NCBI RefSeq assembly: GCF_900188325.1
Contig: NZ_FZPD01000001.1
Coordinates: 372,001-436,000 of the forward strand
Length of the DNA: 64,000 bases
Origin: Ekhidna lutea
Lineage (GTDB): Bacteria; Bacteroidota; Bacteroidia; Cytophagales; Cyclobacteriaceae
Reading direction: 5' to 3'
Shown here: one piece after another, positions 27,146 to 35,682 of the stretch
Layout of the letters: each line of letters opens with the position of its first letter
How positions within the stretch are numbered: the stretch's first letter is position 1
Notes under the pieces: generated by a model
Databases searched by the model: none
What the model was told of the DNA's origin: nothing
Seen by the model: the letters and a program-made list of their open reading frames with translations, nothing else
Translations under genes and position numbers: made by a program

Positions 27146-29605
27146 ATGAGAACCTACCCTTTTCTGGTCACTTTATTATTAGCGATCATTTTCACCGGTT
27201 GCCAATCATCTAACACTCCCGCAACTTCACAATCTAAGGCACCATCAAACAGTATTGCTGAATTTACCTCAGGCATGCAAAAGCAGGAGGGCTTTTTCAA
27301 TTTCTATTACGATGAAGAAGTAGGAAGAGTGTTCCTGGAGGTAAGCAGCTTAGGTCAGGAATTTTTATATGTGAATTCCCTTGCTGCTGGGATTGGATCC
27401 AATGACATTGGACTCGACCGTGGACAGCTGGGAAGAGAACGAGTAGTGAAGTTCGAAAAACATGGAAATAAATTGTTATTGATTCAGCCGAATTATGATT
27501 ATCGGGCAGTCAGCGACAATCAGGATGAAGTAAAATCGGTAGCTGAGGCTTTTGCTAGCTCCGTAATTGGTGGCTTTGAGATCAACACAAAAAGTGAGAC
27601 CGCTTACCTGATCGACATCACGGATTGGTTGTTAAGAGATTCTCATGATGTAAGCGGGACACTTCAACGTTCAAATCAAGGAAACTTCTCGGTTGATAAA
27701 TCCAGATCCGCACTCTACATGGATGCAACTTTTAACTTTCCCAAAAACACCGAGTTCGAATCGCTACTTACTTTTAGCGGAGATGCAAAAGGATGGAACC
27801 TTCGGTCGGTGACCCCCACCCCGGATGCGGTGACTGTACGTACCCATCATTCCTTTATAGAGCTACCGGATGATGACTATACGCCAAGAGTATTTGACCC
27901 GAGAAGTGGCTTCTTCAATATCTCATATCAGGATTATGCCACGCCTATCGAAGAGCCTTTGGTGAAGCGATTCATTGTACGCCACCGATTGAAAAAGAAA
28001 GATCCGAATGCAGAAGTAAGTGAAGCTGTGGAGCCTATCATTTATTATGTAGATAGAGGAGCTCCTGAGCCTGTTCGTTCTGCTTTGATCGAAGGAGCAA
28101 GCTGGTGGAATCGGGCGTTTGAGGCAGCCGGGTACAAGGATGCTTTTCAGGTGAAAGTTATGCCGGAAGGAGCGCATCCCTTAGACGTTCGCTACAATGT
28201 GATTCAGTGGGTTCACCGATCTACCAGAGGATGGAGTTACGGAGGAGGAGTCACTGATCCACGAACAGGGGAGATGATCAAGGGGCACGTAAGTTTGGGA
28301 TCATTGCGAGTAAGACAAGATTTTTTAATAGCCACGGGTCTATTACAACCGTATGAAAATGGCGATGAAACTCCCAATGCCATGACCGAAATGTCCCTAG
28401 CCAGATTGCGTCAGCTTTCTGCGCATGAGGTGGGTCACACGATTGGTTTGGCTCACAATTTTGCAGCAAGTGTCAATGATCGGGCATCAGTGATGGATTA
28501 TCCTCATCCCTACGTGAAGATGGATGATCAGGGGAACATAGACTTAAGCGAGGCTTATGATGATAAAATTGGGGCATGGGATAAAGTAACGATAACCTAT
28601 GGATATAGCGATTTTCCGGAGGGCGAAAATGAGGAAAAACTCAGAGCCATTTTGGATGAAGCTTTTGACAGTGATTTGAGATACATCACGGATCAGGATG
28701 CTCGCCCGGCTAGTGGTTTACATCCTGAGGCTCACCTGTGGGACAATGGCTCCAATGCTGCTGTGGAACTGAACCGCATGATGAAAATCAGAAGAACCAT
28801 TCTGGATAAGTTCTCAGAAAAGGCAATCAAAACCGGCATGCCTATGAGCTCCATCGAGGAGGTGTTGGTACCAATGTATTTGTTCCATCGATATCAGGTT
28901 GATGGTACTTCTAAATTGATTGGCGGACTGAATTATAGCTATGCACTACGTGGTAGTGATCAGGTAATAACTGAAATGATTTCTGCAAATGAGCAAATGG
29001 CGGCACTAGAGGCTTTGCTGAATGCAGTGAAGCCAGAGAGTTTAAAACTGCCAGAACAGCTGTTAAGTCAAATTCCACCACGAGCATTTGGTTATGGAAG
29101 ATCGCGCGAGACATTCCAGTCGCGAACAGGTCCGGCATTTGATTACCTGGCAGCAGTGGAGACTGCAGCAAGTTTGCCATTTGGTTTCATTTTCAATGCG
29201 GATCGATTTAATAGGCTTCTGACATATAAAGCCAGAGACGCAAAACAGCCTGGTGTAGATGCAGTATTAGATCGGGTTACGTCTGCAACATGGATGAGCC
29301 CTTCAACAACCGCTTCGGATCGAACTATTCAAAAAGTGGTGGAAATGGAAATGTTGAAACAGCTTATGGGACTTGCGGTTAGTGATCGAGCTTATGATGA
29401 GGTGAGAGCTAAAACGCTGGCAAAAATCAAAGAGATCAAATCATATGCTTCCGGCCGAACCAGTAGAAGTACCAATGATGACGGGACTTATTATCAATAC
29501 GTAGTGAGTCAAATCGATCGATTTTTAGAGGAACCAGACGAGTTTAAAATTCCAGATCCAATCAAAGCACCGGATGGTTCTCCGATTGGGAGTTGTGATT
29601 TTTGA
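27146..29605 (+). CDS. Zinc-dependent metalloprotease lipoprotein (DUF5117/DUF4953)
   Basis: The ATG at 27146 opens a lipoprotein signal (MRTYPFLVTLLLAIIFTGC); the longer frame at 27095 lacks one and is rejected. The N-terminal half is DUF5117-like. The DUF4953 part carries the metzincin-type zinc motif HEVGHTIGLAH at residues 427-437, followed by a VMDYPHPY Met-turn-like segment. At 819 residues it fits the family. It is expected at the periplasmic or outer face of the envelope. Its role may be peptide degradation; the target is unknown. A REP palindrome begins 15 bases after the stop. Confidence 0.9.
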   Translation: MRTYPFLVTLLLAIIFTGCQSSNTPATSQSKAPSNSIAEFTSGMQKQEGFFNFYYDEEVGRVFLEVSSLGQEFLYVNSLAAGIGSNDIGLDRGQLGRERVVKFEKHGNKLLLIQPNYDYRAVSDNQDEVKSVAEAFASSVIGGFEINTKSETAYLIDITDWLLRDSHDVSGTLQRSNQGNFSVDKSRSALYMDATFNFPKNTEFESLLTFSGDAKGWNLRSVTPTPDAVTVRTHHSFIELPDDDYTPRVFDPRSGFFNISYQDYATPIEEPLVKRFIVRHRLKKKDPNAEVSEAVEPIIYYVDRGAPEPVRSALIEGASWWNRAFEAAGYKDAFQVKVMPEGAHPLDVRYNVIQWVHRSTRGWSYGGGVTDPRTGEMIKGHVSLGSLRVRQDFLIATGLLQPYENGDETPNAMTEMSLARLRQLSAHEVGHTIGLAHNFAASVNDRASVMDYPHPYVKMDDQGNIDLSEAYDDKIGAWDKVTITYGYSDFPEGENEEKLRAILDEAFDSDLRYITDQDARPASGLHPEAHLWDNGSNAAVELNRMMKIRRTILDKFSEKAIKTGMPMSSIEEVLVPMYLFHRYQVDGTSKLIGGLNYSYALRGSDQVITEMISANEQMAALEALLNAVKPESLKLPEQLLSQIPPRAFGYGRSRETFQSRTGPAFDYLAAVETAASLPFGFIFNADRFNRLLTYKARDAKQPGVDAVLDRVTSATWMSPSTTASDRTIQKVVEMEMLKQLMGLAVSDRAYDEVRAKTLAKIKEIKSYASGRTSRSTNDDGTYYQYVVSQIDRFLEEPDEFKIPDPIKAPDGSPIGSCDF

Positions 29606-29619
29606 TTGAACTCAATCCT

Positions 29620-29640
29620 GACAGGTCTTCGAGACCTGTC
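29620..29640. repeat. REP palindrome A1
   Basis: GACAGGTCT-TCG-AGACCTGTC, a perfect nine-base stem with a three-base loop, between the metalloprotease stop and the broken transposase gene. It shares its GACAGGT core with the palindromes at 29861 and 30246. Confidence 0.9.
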
Positions 29641-29655
29641 GGATTTATAAATAAG

Positions 29656-30241
29656 ATGGAAGCGGGCAGATTCTACCATATCTACAATCATGCTAATGGA
29701 AGCGAGAACCTCTTTCGAAATGAGGAGAATTACAATTTCTTTTTAAGAAAATGGAGTCATCATATTGAGCCAATTGCTGACTCTTATGCGTATTGCCTGA
29801 TGCCAAATCATTTTCACTTTTTGGTTCTGAATAAAGGATGAGAATGAACTAGAAAAACTAAATCAGACAGGTTTCCAAAACCTGTCTGATTTTTTGTCTA
29901 AAAAATTCAGCAATCTGTTTGTGAGCTATGCGAAAGCGTACAACAAAATGTATGACAGAAGAGGCTCTTTATTCAACCGACCATTTAAGGCAAAAGCAAT
30001 TGAGAATGAGTCTTATTTGACTAATGTAATTTTCTATATCCACCACAATCCTTTGCATCATGGATTCACTAAATCTATAGCTGATTGGGAGCATAGTAGC
30101 TATCATGCAATTGTGTCTGATAAGCTTACAAGAATTAAGCGGAAAGAAGTGCAAAACTGGTTTGGATCAAATGAAGTCTTTAAGACATTTCATGATCAGG
30201 CCATAAAGGGGTTAGAAAAACTGGAGTTAGAATTCACTTGA
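29656..30241 (+). pseudogene. Frameshifted REP-associated tyrosine transposase (RAYT)
   Basis: The first part (29656-29841) reads MEAGRFYHIYNHANGSENLF and includes the HUH-type metal motif PNHFHFLVL, then stops at a TGA. The second part, one frame over (open from about 29840 to 30241), holds the expected FVSYAKAYNKMYDRRGSLF and FYIHHNPLHHGF motifs. Removing one G from AAAGGATGAG (29833-29842) rejoins the two parts, so a single-base insertion is the likely lesion. A perfect REP palindrome (29861-29891) lies inside the reading frame in the linker between the two motif blocks and is translated without a stop. The gene is flanked by related REPs, the standard RAYT arrangement. Programmed frameshifting is an alternative, but no obvious slip site is present. 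Confidence 0.85.
29861..29891. repeat. REP palindrome A2, inside the transposase frame
   Basis: AATCAGACAGGTTT-CCA-AAACCTGTCTGATT: a perfect 14-base stem with a three-base loop, in frame within the transposase and encoding NQTGFQNLSD. Confidence 0.92.
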
Positions 30242-30418
30242 AGTTATATCTGACAGGTTTTCAAAACCTGTCAGATATTCATCTAACTGTTTTAAGTAAT
30301 CCTCAATTCCTTCCTCTGCTATATTCATTATGTACTCATCTTGGCCAAGATCTTGGTAAGATTTAACGTATTCAGATCGTTTTAGCTTTTCGATATCAAT
30401 GGTATTTGATTGTGCCAT
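30227..30418 (-). CDS. Small hypothetical protein (63 aa)
   Basis: ATG-started frame with a charged, helix-prone sequence (MAQSNTIDIEKLKRSEYVK). I do not recognise it. Its last 15 or so residues are encoded by REP palindrome A3 and the 3' end of the transposase on the other strand (TGFENLSDI), so the original C-terminus may have been replaced when the REP arrived. Divergent from the aromatic operon leader. Its reality as a gene is uncertain. Confidence 0.4.
   Translation of the reverse strand: MAQSNTIDIEKLKRSEYVKSYQDLGQDEYIMNIAEEGIEDYLKQLDEYLTGFENLSDITSSEF
30246..30278. repeat. REP palindrome A3
   Basis: ATATCTGACAGGTTT-TCA-AAACCTGTCAGATAT: a perfect 15-base stem with a three-base loop, five bases after the transposase stop. 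Same core as A1 and A2. Confidence 0.92.
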
Positions 30419-30513
30419 TAGTTTATTTTCCTTTCAAAGAAGTCCACTTGTTTCAAAATTAATTTCTTTTATGACTTGCATTTAAAAAATTTCTCACTTC
30501 TATTTACTCACAT

Positions 30514-30585
30514 ATGAACGCACAGGTATCATTTTACTTTAGCTACTATTTCTTTTATCCAGAGCGGATAATGGGGTGGCTTTAG
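30514..30585 (+). CDS. Leader peptide of the aromatic amino acid operon
   Basis: A 23-codon frame beginning ATG AAC GCA and ending at TAG. Residues 6-22 read SFYFSYYFFYPERIMGW, with four Phe, four Tyr and one Trp among 23. Such a run of aromatic codons just before an intrinsic terminator and a prephenate dehydratase gene is the hallmark of ribosome-mediated attenuation. Ribosome stalling at Phe or Tyr codons would leave the 3' end of the frame (30573-30583) free to pair with the terminator's 5' arm. A possible promoter is TTG at 30448 with TATGACTTG at 30470, an imperfect match. No Shine-Dalgarno is visible, as is usual in this phylum. Confidence 0.85.
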   Translation: MNAQVSFYFSYYFFYPERIMGWL

Positions 30586-30623
30586 TATATCTGTTGTATA
30601 AGAAATTTTACAGAGGCCTCCCC
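30573..30623 (+). promoter_or_regulatory. Predicted antiterminator helix
   Basis: GGGGTGGCTTT (30573-30583, inside the last leader codons) can pair with GAGGCCTCCCC (30613-30623). Four G-C pairs, one T-T mismatch, then G-C, G-C, C-G, T-G, T-A and T-G. The second arm is the 5' arm of the terminator, so the two structures are mutually exclusive. A ribosome that finishes the leader would cover the first arm and favour termination. Confidence 0.7.
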
Positions 30624-30641
30624 AAAAGGGAGGCCTTTTTT
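30614..30641 (+). terminator. Attenuator: intrinsic terminator before pheA
   Basis: AGGCCTCCC-CAAAA-GGGAGGCCT, a perfect nine-base stem with a five-base loop followed by a T run to 30641. It lies 28 bases after the leader stop and 40 bases before the pheA start, so it would stop transcription ahead of the operon. A second hairpin (TGTCGGC-AGG-GCCGACA, 30644-30660) follows; its role is unclear. Confidence 0.88.
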
Positions 30642-30681
30642 ATTGTCGGCAGGGCCGACAGCCAATGAAGAAGGTTAAAAA

Positions 30682-31506
30682 ATGAAACGAATTGCGATCC
30701 AGGGATTAAAAGGCAGCTTTCATCATGAAGCTGCACTCCACCACTTCGGAGATCAAATCATGCTGAATGAATGTGAGACATTCAGAAGTGTGGTCAATCA
30801 AGTGCTTGAGAGCGAAGCTGACTTTGGTTTGATGGCCATTGAGAATTCATTAGCCGGTTGCATCATTCCAAATTATGCATTGCTTCGTCAGGGTGGATTG
30901 ACGATCTGTGGAGAGGTAATCCTTCAGGTCAAAATGAACCTGATGGTCTACAATGGAACAAGTATTTCAGACCTGAAAGAGATCCAATCTCATCAGATGG
31001 CAATTCGTCAGTGCTCCAATTTTCTGGACAATCATGAAAGGTTGAGAGTAGTGGAATCTTTTGATACCGCAGGAAGTGCTCGCCACATTAAAGAAAACAA
31101 GTTGAGTCAGGTGGCAGCTATAGCAAGTTCCCTGGCTGCCAAAACCTATGACCTAACCATTCTTCAGAGCGGTATTGAAAATAAGGAGAGTTTCACACGA
31201 TTTCTCGTCTTAACCAAATCATCAAACCAGGCTGAGGAAGAAACAGACAAAGCATCCATTTATTTGGAAACGAAGCATGAGCCGGGAGCTTTAGCCAAAG
31301 TGCTAACGGCAGTCAGCGATCTGAGGGTTAACCTTAGCAAGCTGCAATCACATCCGGTTTCGGGTTGGGAGCGAACCTATGGTTTCTTCATGGATTTGGA
31401 ATTCTCTGATTCTGGCCAAAAAAGCAAGGTCTTTCATGAACTAGCAAGCCTGTCTGAGGTGATCGAAAATTTAGGGGTTTACAAAAAGGGTAAAATTTAT
31501 GAATAA
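30682..31506 (+). CDS. pheA: Prephenate dehydratase
   Basis: Converts prephenate to phenylpyruvate, the committed step of phenylalanine synthesis. The catalytic-domain TRF motif is in ESFTRFLVL (about 171-175). A C-terminal ACT domain (about 190-274) contains HEPGALAKVL and a diverged LQSHPVSGW in place of the usual ESRP-type motif; ACT domains in this family bind phenylalanine for feedback control. At 274 residues it has standard length. First structural gene of the operon downstream of the attenuator; its end overlaps the aminotransferase by eight bases. Confidence 0.93.
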   Translation: MKRIAIQGLKGSFHHEAALHHFGDQIMLNECETFRSVVNQVLESEADFGLMAIENSLAGCIIPNYALLRQGGLTICGEVILQVKMNLMVYNGTSISDLKEIQSHQMAIRQCSNFLDNHERLRVVESFDTAGSARHIKENKLSQVAAIASSLAAKTYDLTILQSGIENKESFTRFLVLTKSSNQAEEETDKASIYLETKHEPGALAKVLTAVSDLRVNLSKLQSHPVSGWERTYGFFMDLEFSDSGQKSKVFHELASLSEVIENLGVYKKGKIYE

Positions 31507-32662
31507 TGTAGTTTCAGCGCGTCGAATACGAGGTATTGGTGAATACTATTTCTCCAAAAAGCTTCAACAAATTGATGCCATTCGGAAGCAAGGAATGGAG
31601 GTGTTAAACCTGGGTATCGGAAGTCCGGATCTTCCACCGCATCCTTCCGTGATTGCCGAATTTAATAGTGCCATTCTTGAAAATGGCGCCCACCAATATC
31701 AGAGCTATAAAGGACTTCCGGAGCTTAGGTCGGCCATTGCAAATTGGTATCAGCGCTTCTTTGACTGCCAACTTGATCCTGACAGAGAAGTTCTGCCTCT
31801 GATTGGTTCTAAGGAAGGCATTACGCATATCTGTATGTCCTTGCTGGATGATGGCGATAGTGTTTTGATTCCCAACCCCGGATACCCTGCATACGAAACG
31901 GCTTCCAAAATGGCGGGAGCTGACATAATCCACTATGACCTGAAGGAGGAAAATCAATATCAACCAGATTTTGATGTGTTGGAAGAAATGGATCTTACTT
32001 CGGTAAAAATCATGTGGGTGAATTATCCGCACATGCCTACCGGATCGTCAGGGTCACACGAATTGTTTGATAAATTGATTCGCTTCACCCGAAAGAACAA
32101 CATCGTGTTGATCAATGACAATCCCTATGCTTTCATTTTGACTGATCGTCCGATGAGTATTCTGTCAGCCTGCTCTCCAGATGATCACGTACTTGAGTTG
32201 AATAGCTTGTCTAAGTCACACAATATGGCCGGTTGGCGCGTGGGGATGCTGGTAGGAAACCAGGGGCTCTTAGAAACAGTTTTAACTTTTAAGAGTCAGG
32301 TAGATTCGGGTCAGTTTAAGCCGATGCTAAAAGCAGCGATAAAGGCACTGACCCTTGATGAAAGTTGGTTTGGTGCGTTAAATGAAGTTTATCTCTCAAG
32401 AAAACACATGGTGTATAAAATTCTGGATAATTTGAATTGCAGCTATTGTACCAATTCCTCGGGCATGTTTGTTTGGGGCAAAATTCCTGATACTGAAGTG
32501 GATGCGGAGCATTTTTCAGATATGCTATTGGAGGAACATAAAATCTTTGTCCCGCCAGGCTCGATTTTCGGATCCAATGGAAAAAGGTACATTCGCTTTT
32601 CACTTTGTAGTCCGGAGAGCGTGTGGAATGAAACACTAAACCGCCTAAACGAAACAAGATGA
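31499..32662 (+). CDS. Class I/II PLP-dependent aminotransferase
   Basis: Fold-type I aminotransferase with NLGIGSPDLPPHPSV near the start, the GYPAYETA segment, NDNPYAF and the PLP-lysine region LNSLSKSHNMAGWRVG. In this operon it most likely transaminates prephenate, phenylpyruvate or 4-hydroxyphenylpyruvate in Phe/Tyr synthesis; other amino acid substrates cannot be excluded. It overlaps pheA by eight bases and the next gene by four (ATGA), so translation is probably coupled. Confidence 0.9.
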   Translation: MNNVVSARRIRGIGEYYFSKKLQQIDAIRKQGMEVLNLGIGSPDLPPHPSVIAEFNSAILENGAHQYQSYKGLPELRSAIANWYQRFFDCQLDPDREVLPLIGSKEGITHICMSLLDDGDSVLIPNPGYPAYETASKMAGADIIHYDLKEENQYQPDFDVLEEMDLTSVKIMWVNYPHMPTGSSGSHELFDKLIRFTRKNNIVLINDNPYAFILTDRPMSILSACSPDDHVLELNSLSKSHNMAGWRVGMLVGNQGLLETVLTFKSQVDSGQFKPMLKAAIKALTLDESWFGALNEVYLSRKHMVYKILDNLNCSYCTNSSGMFVWGKIPDTEVDAEHFSDMLLEEHKIFVPPGSIFGSNGKRYIRFSLCSPESVWNETLNRLNETR

Positions 32663-33747
32663 AGACATCACCGATAGCAATTTTTAAAGAAAAACGACCG
32701 GTTATCATATCCGGCCCTTGCAGTGCGGAAACCGAAGAGCAGGTCCTTGAAACCTGTACTACCATTGCAAAATCCGGGAAGGTTGATATCCTGCGAGCAG
32801 GCATTTGGAAGCCCCGAACCCGACCCAATAGTTTTGAAGGGGTGGGGGTTGAAGGTCTGCAGTGGCTGAAAAAAGCGAAAGAGGCAACAGGTTTACCCAC
32901 GGCTGTAGAAGTGGCGAATTTTAATCATGTTTTTGAGGCATTGAAACACGGAGTAGATATTCTCTGGGTGGGCGCTCGAACTACCGTGAATCCCTTTTCG
33001 GTGCAGGAAATTGCAGACGCGCTGAAGGGTACGGATGCAACGGTGATGATCAAAAACCCGGTTCATGCTGACATTGAGTTGTGGACTGGAGCATTGGAGC
33101 GATTACATGGAGCGGGTATTACTAAGCTGGGGTTAATTCATCGAGGCTTTGCCCAATATGGAAACAGCGTTTACCGAAACGATCCGAAATGGCAGCTTGC
33201 CATTGAGATGAAGCGAAGGTTTCCTGAGATACCCATGGTTTGTGATCCAAGCCACATTTGTGGAAAAAGGGATTTGCTTCATGCCGTTTCGCAGCAGGCG
33301 CTAGACATGGATTTTGACGGGCTCATGCTGGAATCTCACATTGATCCATCCAATGCGCTGAGTGATAAAGACCAGCAGTTGACGCCCAAAGATTTGGAGA
33401 TCATCATTGATAATTTGGTGGTCAGGCGACCCAATATTTCGGATGAAGATCTTTCTCAGAAACTGTCCATGCTAAGAAGTCAGATAGACCTTATTGATGA
33501 TGATTTGATTAAACTCCTGGGCGAACGAATGAAGGTGGCCGAAGAAATCGGTCTGGTGAAAAGAGAAAAAGGAATTACAATCCTTCAAACGAATAGATGG
33601 GAAGAAATCATTGAAAAAGCCTCTGAAACCGGAAAGCTGCAAGGGCTATCTAAGAACTTTATGATTCGCTACCTCAATGCCATTCACCAGGAATCAATCG
33701 AGCACCAAAACGAAGTTATGAATCGTACCGAGTTAGAGAAAGAATAA
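32659..33747 (+). CDS. Bifunctional DAHP synthase / chorismate mutase
   Basis: The N-terminal 260 or so residues match the KDPS/AroF-like DAHP synthase, which condenses phosphoenolpyruvate and erythrose 4-phosphate: VIISGPCSAETEEQ, LRAGIWKPRTRPNSFEG, VGARTTVNPF and MVCDPSHICGKR. The C-terminal 90 or so residues are an AroQ-type chorismate mutase helix bundle (LRSQIDLIDDDLIKLLGERM). The fusion performs the first step of the shikimate pathway and the chorismate to prephenate branch. Last gene of the coupled trio. Confidence 0.93.
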   Translation: MKTSPIAIFKEKRPVIISGPCSAETEEQVLETCTTIAKSGKVDILRAGIWKPRTRPNSFEGVGVEGLQWLKKAKEATGLPTAVEVANFNHVFEALKHGVDILWVGARTTVNPFSVQEIADALKGTDATVMIKNPVHADIELWTGALERLHGAGITKLGLIHRGFAQYGNSVYRNDPKWQLAIEMKRRFPEIPMVCDPSHICGKRDLLHAVSQQALDMDFDGLMLESHIDPSNALSDKDQQLTPKDLEIIIDNLVVRRPNISDEDLSQKLSMLRSQIDLIDDDLIKLLGERMKVAEEIGLVKREKGITILQTNRWEEIIEKASETGKLQGLSKNFMIRYLNAIHQESIEHQNEVMNRTELEKE

Positions 33748-33784
33748 AACAACCGAATGCGTTTGTGGTTTTATCTTGCAGCCA

Positions 33785-34750
33785 ATGAAAGATCTGCTCG
33801 AAAAAATTGACTCATCACTTGCCAATTTACCACTTGGTGAGCATCCTCAAAACCTATACGACCCAATAAGATATATCCTGTCACTGGGTGGAAAGCGACT
33901 CAGACCGATGTTGGTGCTCCTAGGTTATGGATTGAAGAACGAGGACATTGAATCAATCATTGACCCATCCCTCACAGTTGAGATCTTTCACAACTTCACT
34001 TTGATGCATGACGACATTATGGACCTGGCTCCTATTCGTCGTGGCAAACCAACCGTACATGAAAAGTGGAACAATACGGTCGCAATACTCAGCGGAGACA
34101 CGATGATGGTCAAAGCTTACGATCAGTTATTGACTGGTCCACATCAATCACTTCCATTAGCCATTCAAAAGTTCAATAAATGTGCGGTAGAAGTATGTGA
34201 GGGGCAGCAACTTGATATGAATTTTGAAGAATTTGAAACGGTCACTGAGGGTCAATATATTGAAATGATCAGACTGAAAACGGCTGTGTTGCTAGGTTTT
34301 AGTCTTGAGTATGGCGGACTGTTGGCAGGGATGAAAACTGACCAGTTAGCCAAACTGAATGCAATTGGAGTGAAGGCAGGCATTGGCTTTCAGCTGATGG
34401 ATGATCTACTGGATGTGTATGGAGATAAAGCCAAATTCGGCAAACAAGTTGGTGGAGATATTGCTTCAAACAAAAAGACCTATTTACTAATCAAGGCCCT
34501 CGAATTAGCTGCTCCCGCTCAAAGAAAAGAGCTGGACAAATGGCTGTCCGCATCGGACTATGAGGTTGATGATAAGGTAAAAGCTGTAAAGTCCATTTAT
34601 GAAGAGATCGGCATATTCGAGTTGACTCAGAAGAAGATGAACGACTATTATGATGAAGCTTTTGAATTATTGAATCAATTTGATGCAAGAAAAGATGGGA
34701 AGGACCAATTAGCTGAGTTCTTAAGACGCTTAATGAATAGAGAACAGTAA
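33785..34750 (+). CDS. Polyprenyl (isoprenyl) diphosphate synthase
   Basis: Makes linear prenyl diphosphates from isopentenyl diphosphate. The first aspartate-rich motif DDIMD with RRGKPTVH and the second, DDLLD, within GFQLMDDLLDVYGD are present. GGKRLRPMLVLL near residue 38 is the family's N-terminal signature. Chain length (geranylgeranyl, octaprenyl or other) cannot be decided. The ATG at 33785 is used; the upstream TTG at 33776 is unlikely. It starts 37 bases after the aromatic operon and might share its transcript. Confidence 0.92.
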   Translation: MKDLLEKIDSSLANLPLGEHPQNLYDPIRYILSLGGKRLRPMLVLLGYGLKNEDIESIIDPSLTVEIFHNFTLMHDDIMDLAPIRRGKPTVHEKWNNTVAILSGDTMMVKAYDQLLTGPHQSLPLAIQKFNKCAVEVCEGQQLDMNFEEFETVTEGQYIEMIRLKTAVLLGFSLEYGGLLAGMKTDQLAKLNAIGVKAGIGFQLMDDLLDVYGDKAKFGKQVGGDIASNKKTYLLIKALELAAPAQRKELDKWLSASDYEVDDKVKAVKSIYEEIGIFELTQKKMNDYYDEAFELLNQFDARKDGKDQLAEFLRRLMNREQ

Positions 34751-34775
34751 CCTTTCTATTTTAGTATTTTATGAA

Positions 34776-35678
34776 ATGAACAAATCAATTAACACTATTT
34801 TCTTCATAATTCTTCTGGTCATTGGTTGTAGTCCTGAAAAAACAGAATTTGAGGGACTCATGGAGATAAACAATACTGACCTTTATGTAAAAATTATGGG
34901 ATCTGGCGAACCACTAATTGTAATACATGGTGGTCCAGGCATGAGCCACGACTATTTTCTTCCCCATTTAGCGCCATTGTCCAACGATTTTCAACTGATT
35001 TTTTATGATCAGAGAGCTTCCGGCAGATCATCGATTGAGGTAGATCCAAAATCAATGAATATGCCCATGTTTGTTGAGGATATTGAAGAATTAAGAAGAA
35101 AAATTGGAACAAAAAAAATCTATTTATTAGCTCATTCTTGGGGAGCTCACATTGCGTCCTCTTATATGCTCAAATACCCCAATAATATATCAGGTATAAT
35201 TTATGCCCACCCGATCCCGTTGACAACACAGTTTAATGAGCTGGTTAAACAAAAGCAAATTCTCGCTTTCGACAGTGCTTATTTAGCTAAAAGAGATTCA
35301 ATTATGTCGTCTGAAGCCTTCATTAATCAAGAATTGGGTGCCTATGAAGCGCTTTTCCAGAATACTTTTTCATTAACATTTGAAAACCCAGAGACAGCCA
35401 ATGAAATTAATCTGAAGCTTAACGAAAACTTTATAGCATCTCAGAAACTTATCAGAAGTTTTAAATCGCCGAATCGAGATTATATAAAGGAACTTTCAGT
35501 ATTATCAATTCCTTCTATGATAATACATGGAGTTAATGACTTAACTGCTTTAGAAGCAGACTCAGTATTGGCGGACGCGTTAAATGCGGAGTTGATTATT
35601 TTTAATTCTGGACATTTTTCATTTATTGAGCAGCCTGAAAAATTTGAACGTACGATTTTAGAATTTGTAAACAATTGA
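34776..35678 (+). CDS. Alpha/beta hydrolase lipoprotein, proline iminopeptidase-like
   Basis: Lipoprotein signal with lipobox VIGC (about residue 18). The hydrolase domain has the HGGPG oxyanion motif (VIHGGPGMSHDYF), RASGRSS, the nucleophile elbow AHSWGAH, an acid in HGVNDLTAL and a histidine in SGHFSF. HGGPG is typical of S33 proline iminopeptidase relatives. Expected in the periplasm or on the membrane; the substrate is unknown. It lies 25 bases after the prenyl synthase gene. Confidence 0.87.
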   Translation: MNKSINTIFFIILLVIGCSPEKTEFEGLMEINNTDLYVKIMGSGEPLIVIHGGPGMSHDYFLPHLAPLSNDFQLIFYDQRASGRSSIEVDPKSMNMPMFVEDIEELRRKIGTKKIYLLAHSWGAHIASSYMLKYPNNISGIIYAHPIPLTTQFNELVKQKQILAFDSAYLAKRDSIMSSEAFINQELGAYEALFQNTFSLTFENPETANEINLKLNENFIASQKLIRSFKSPNRDYIKELSVLSIPSMIIHGVNDLTALEADSVLADALNAELIIFNSGHFSFIEQPEKFERTILEFVNN

Positions 35679-35682
35679 ACTC

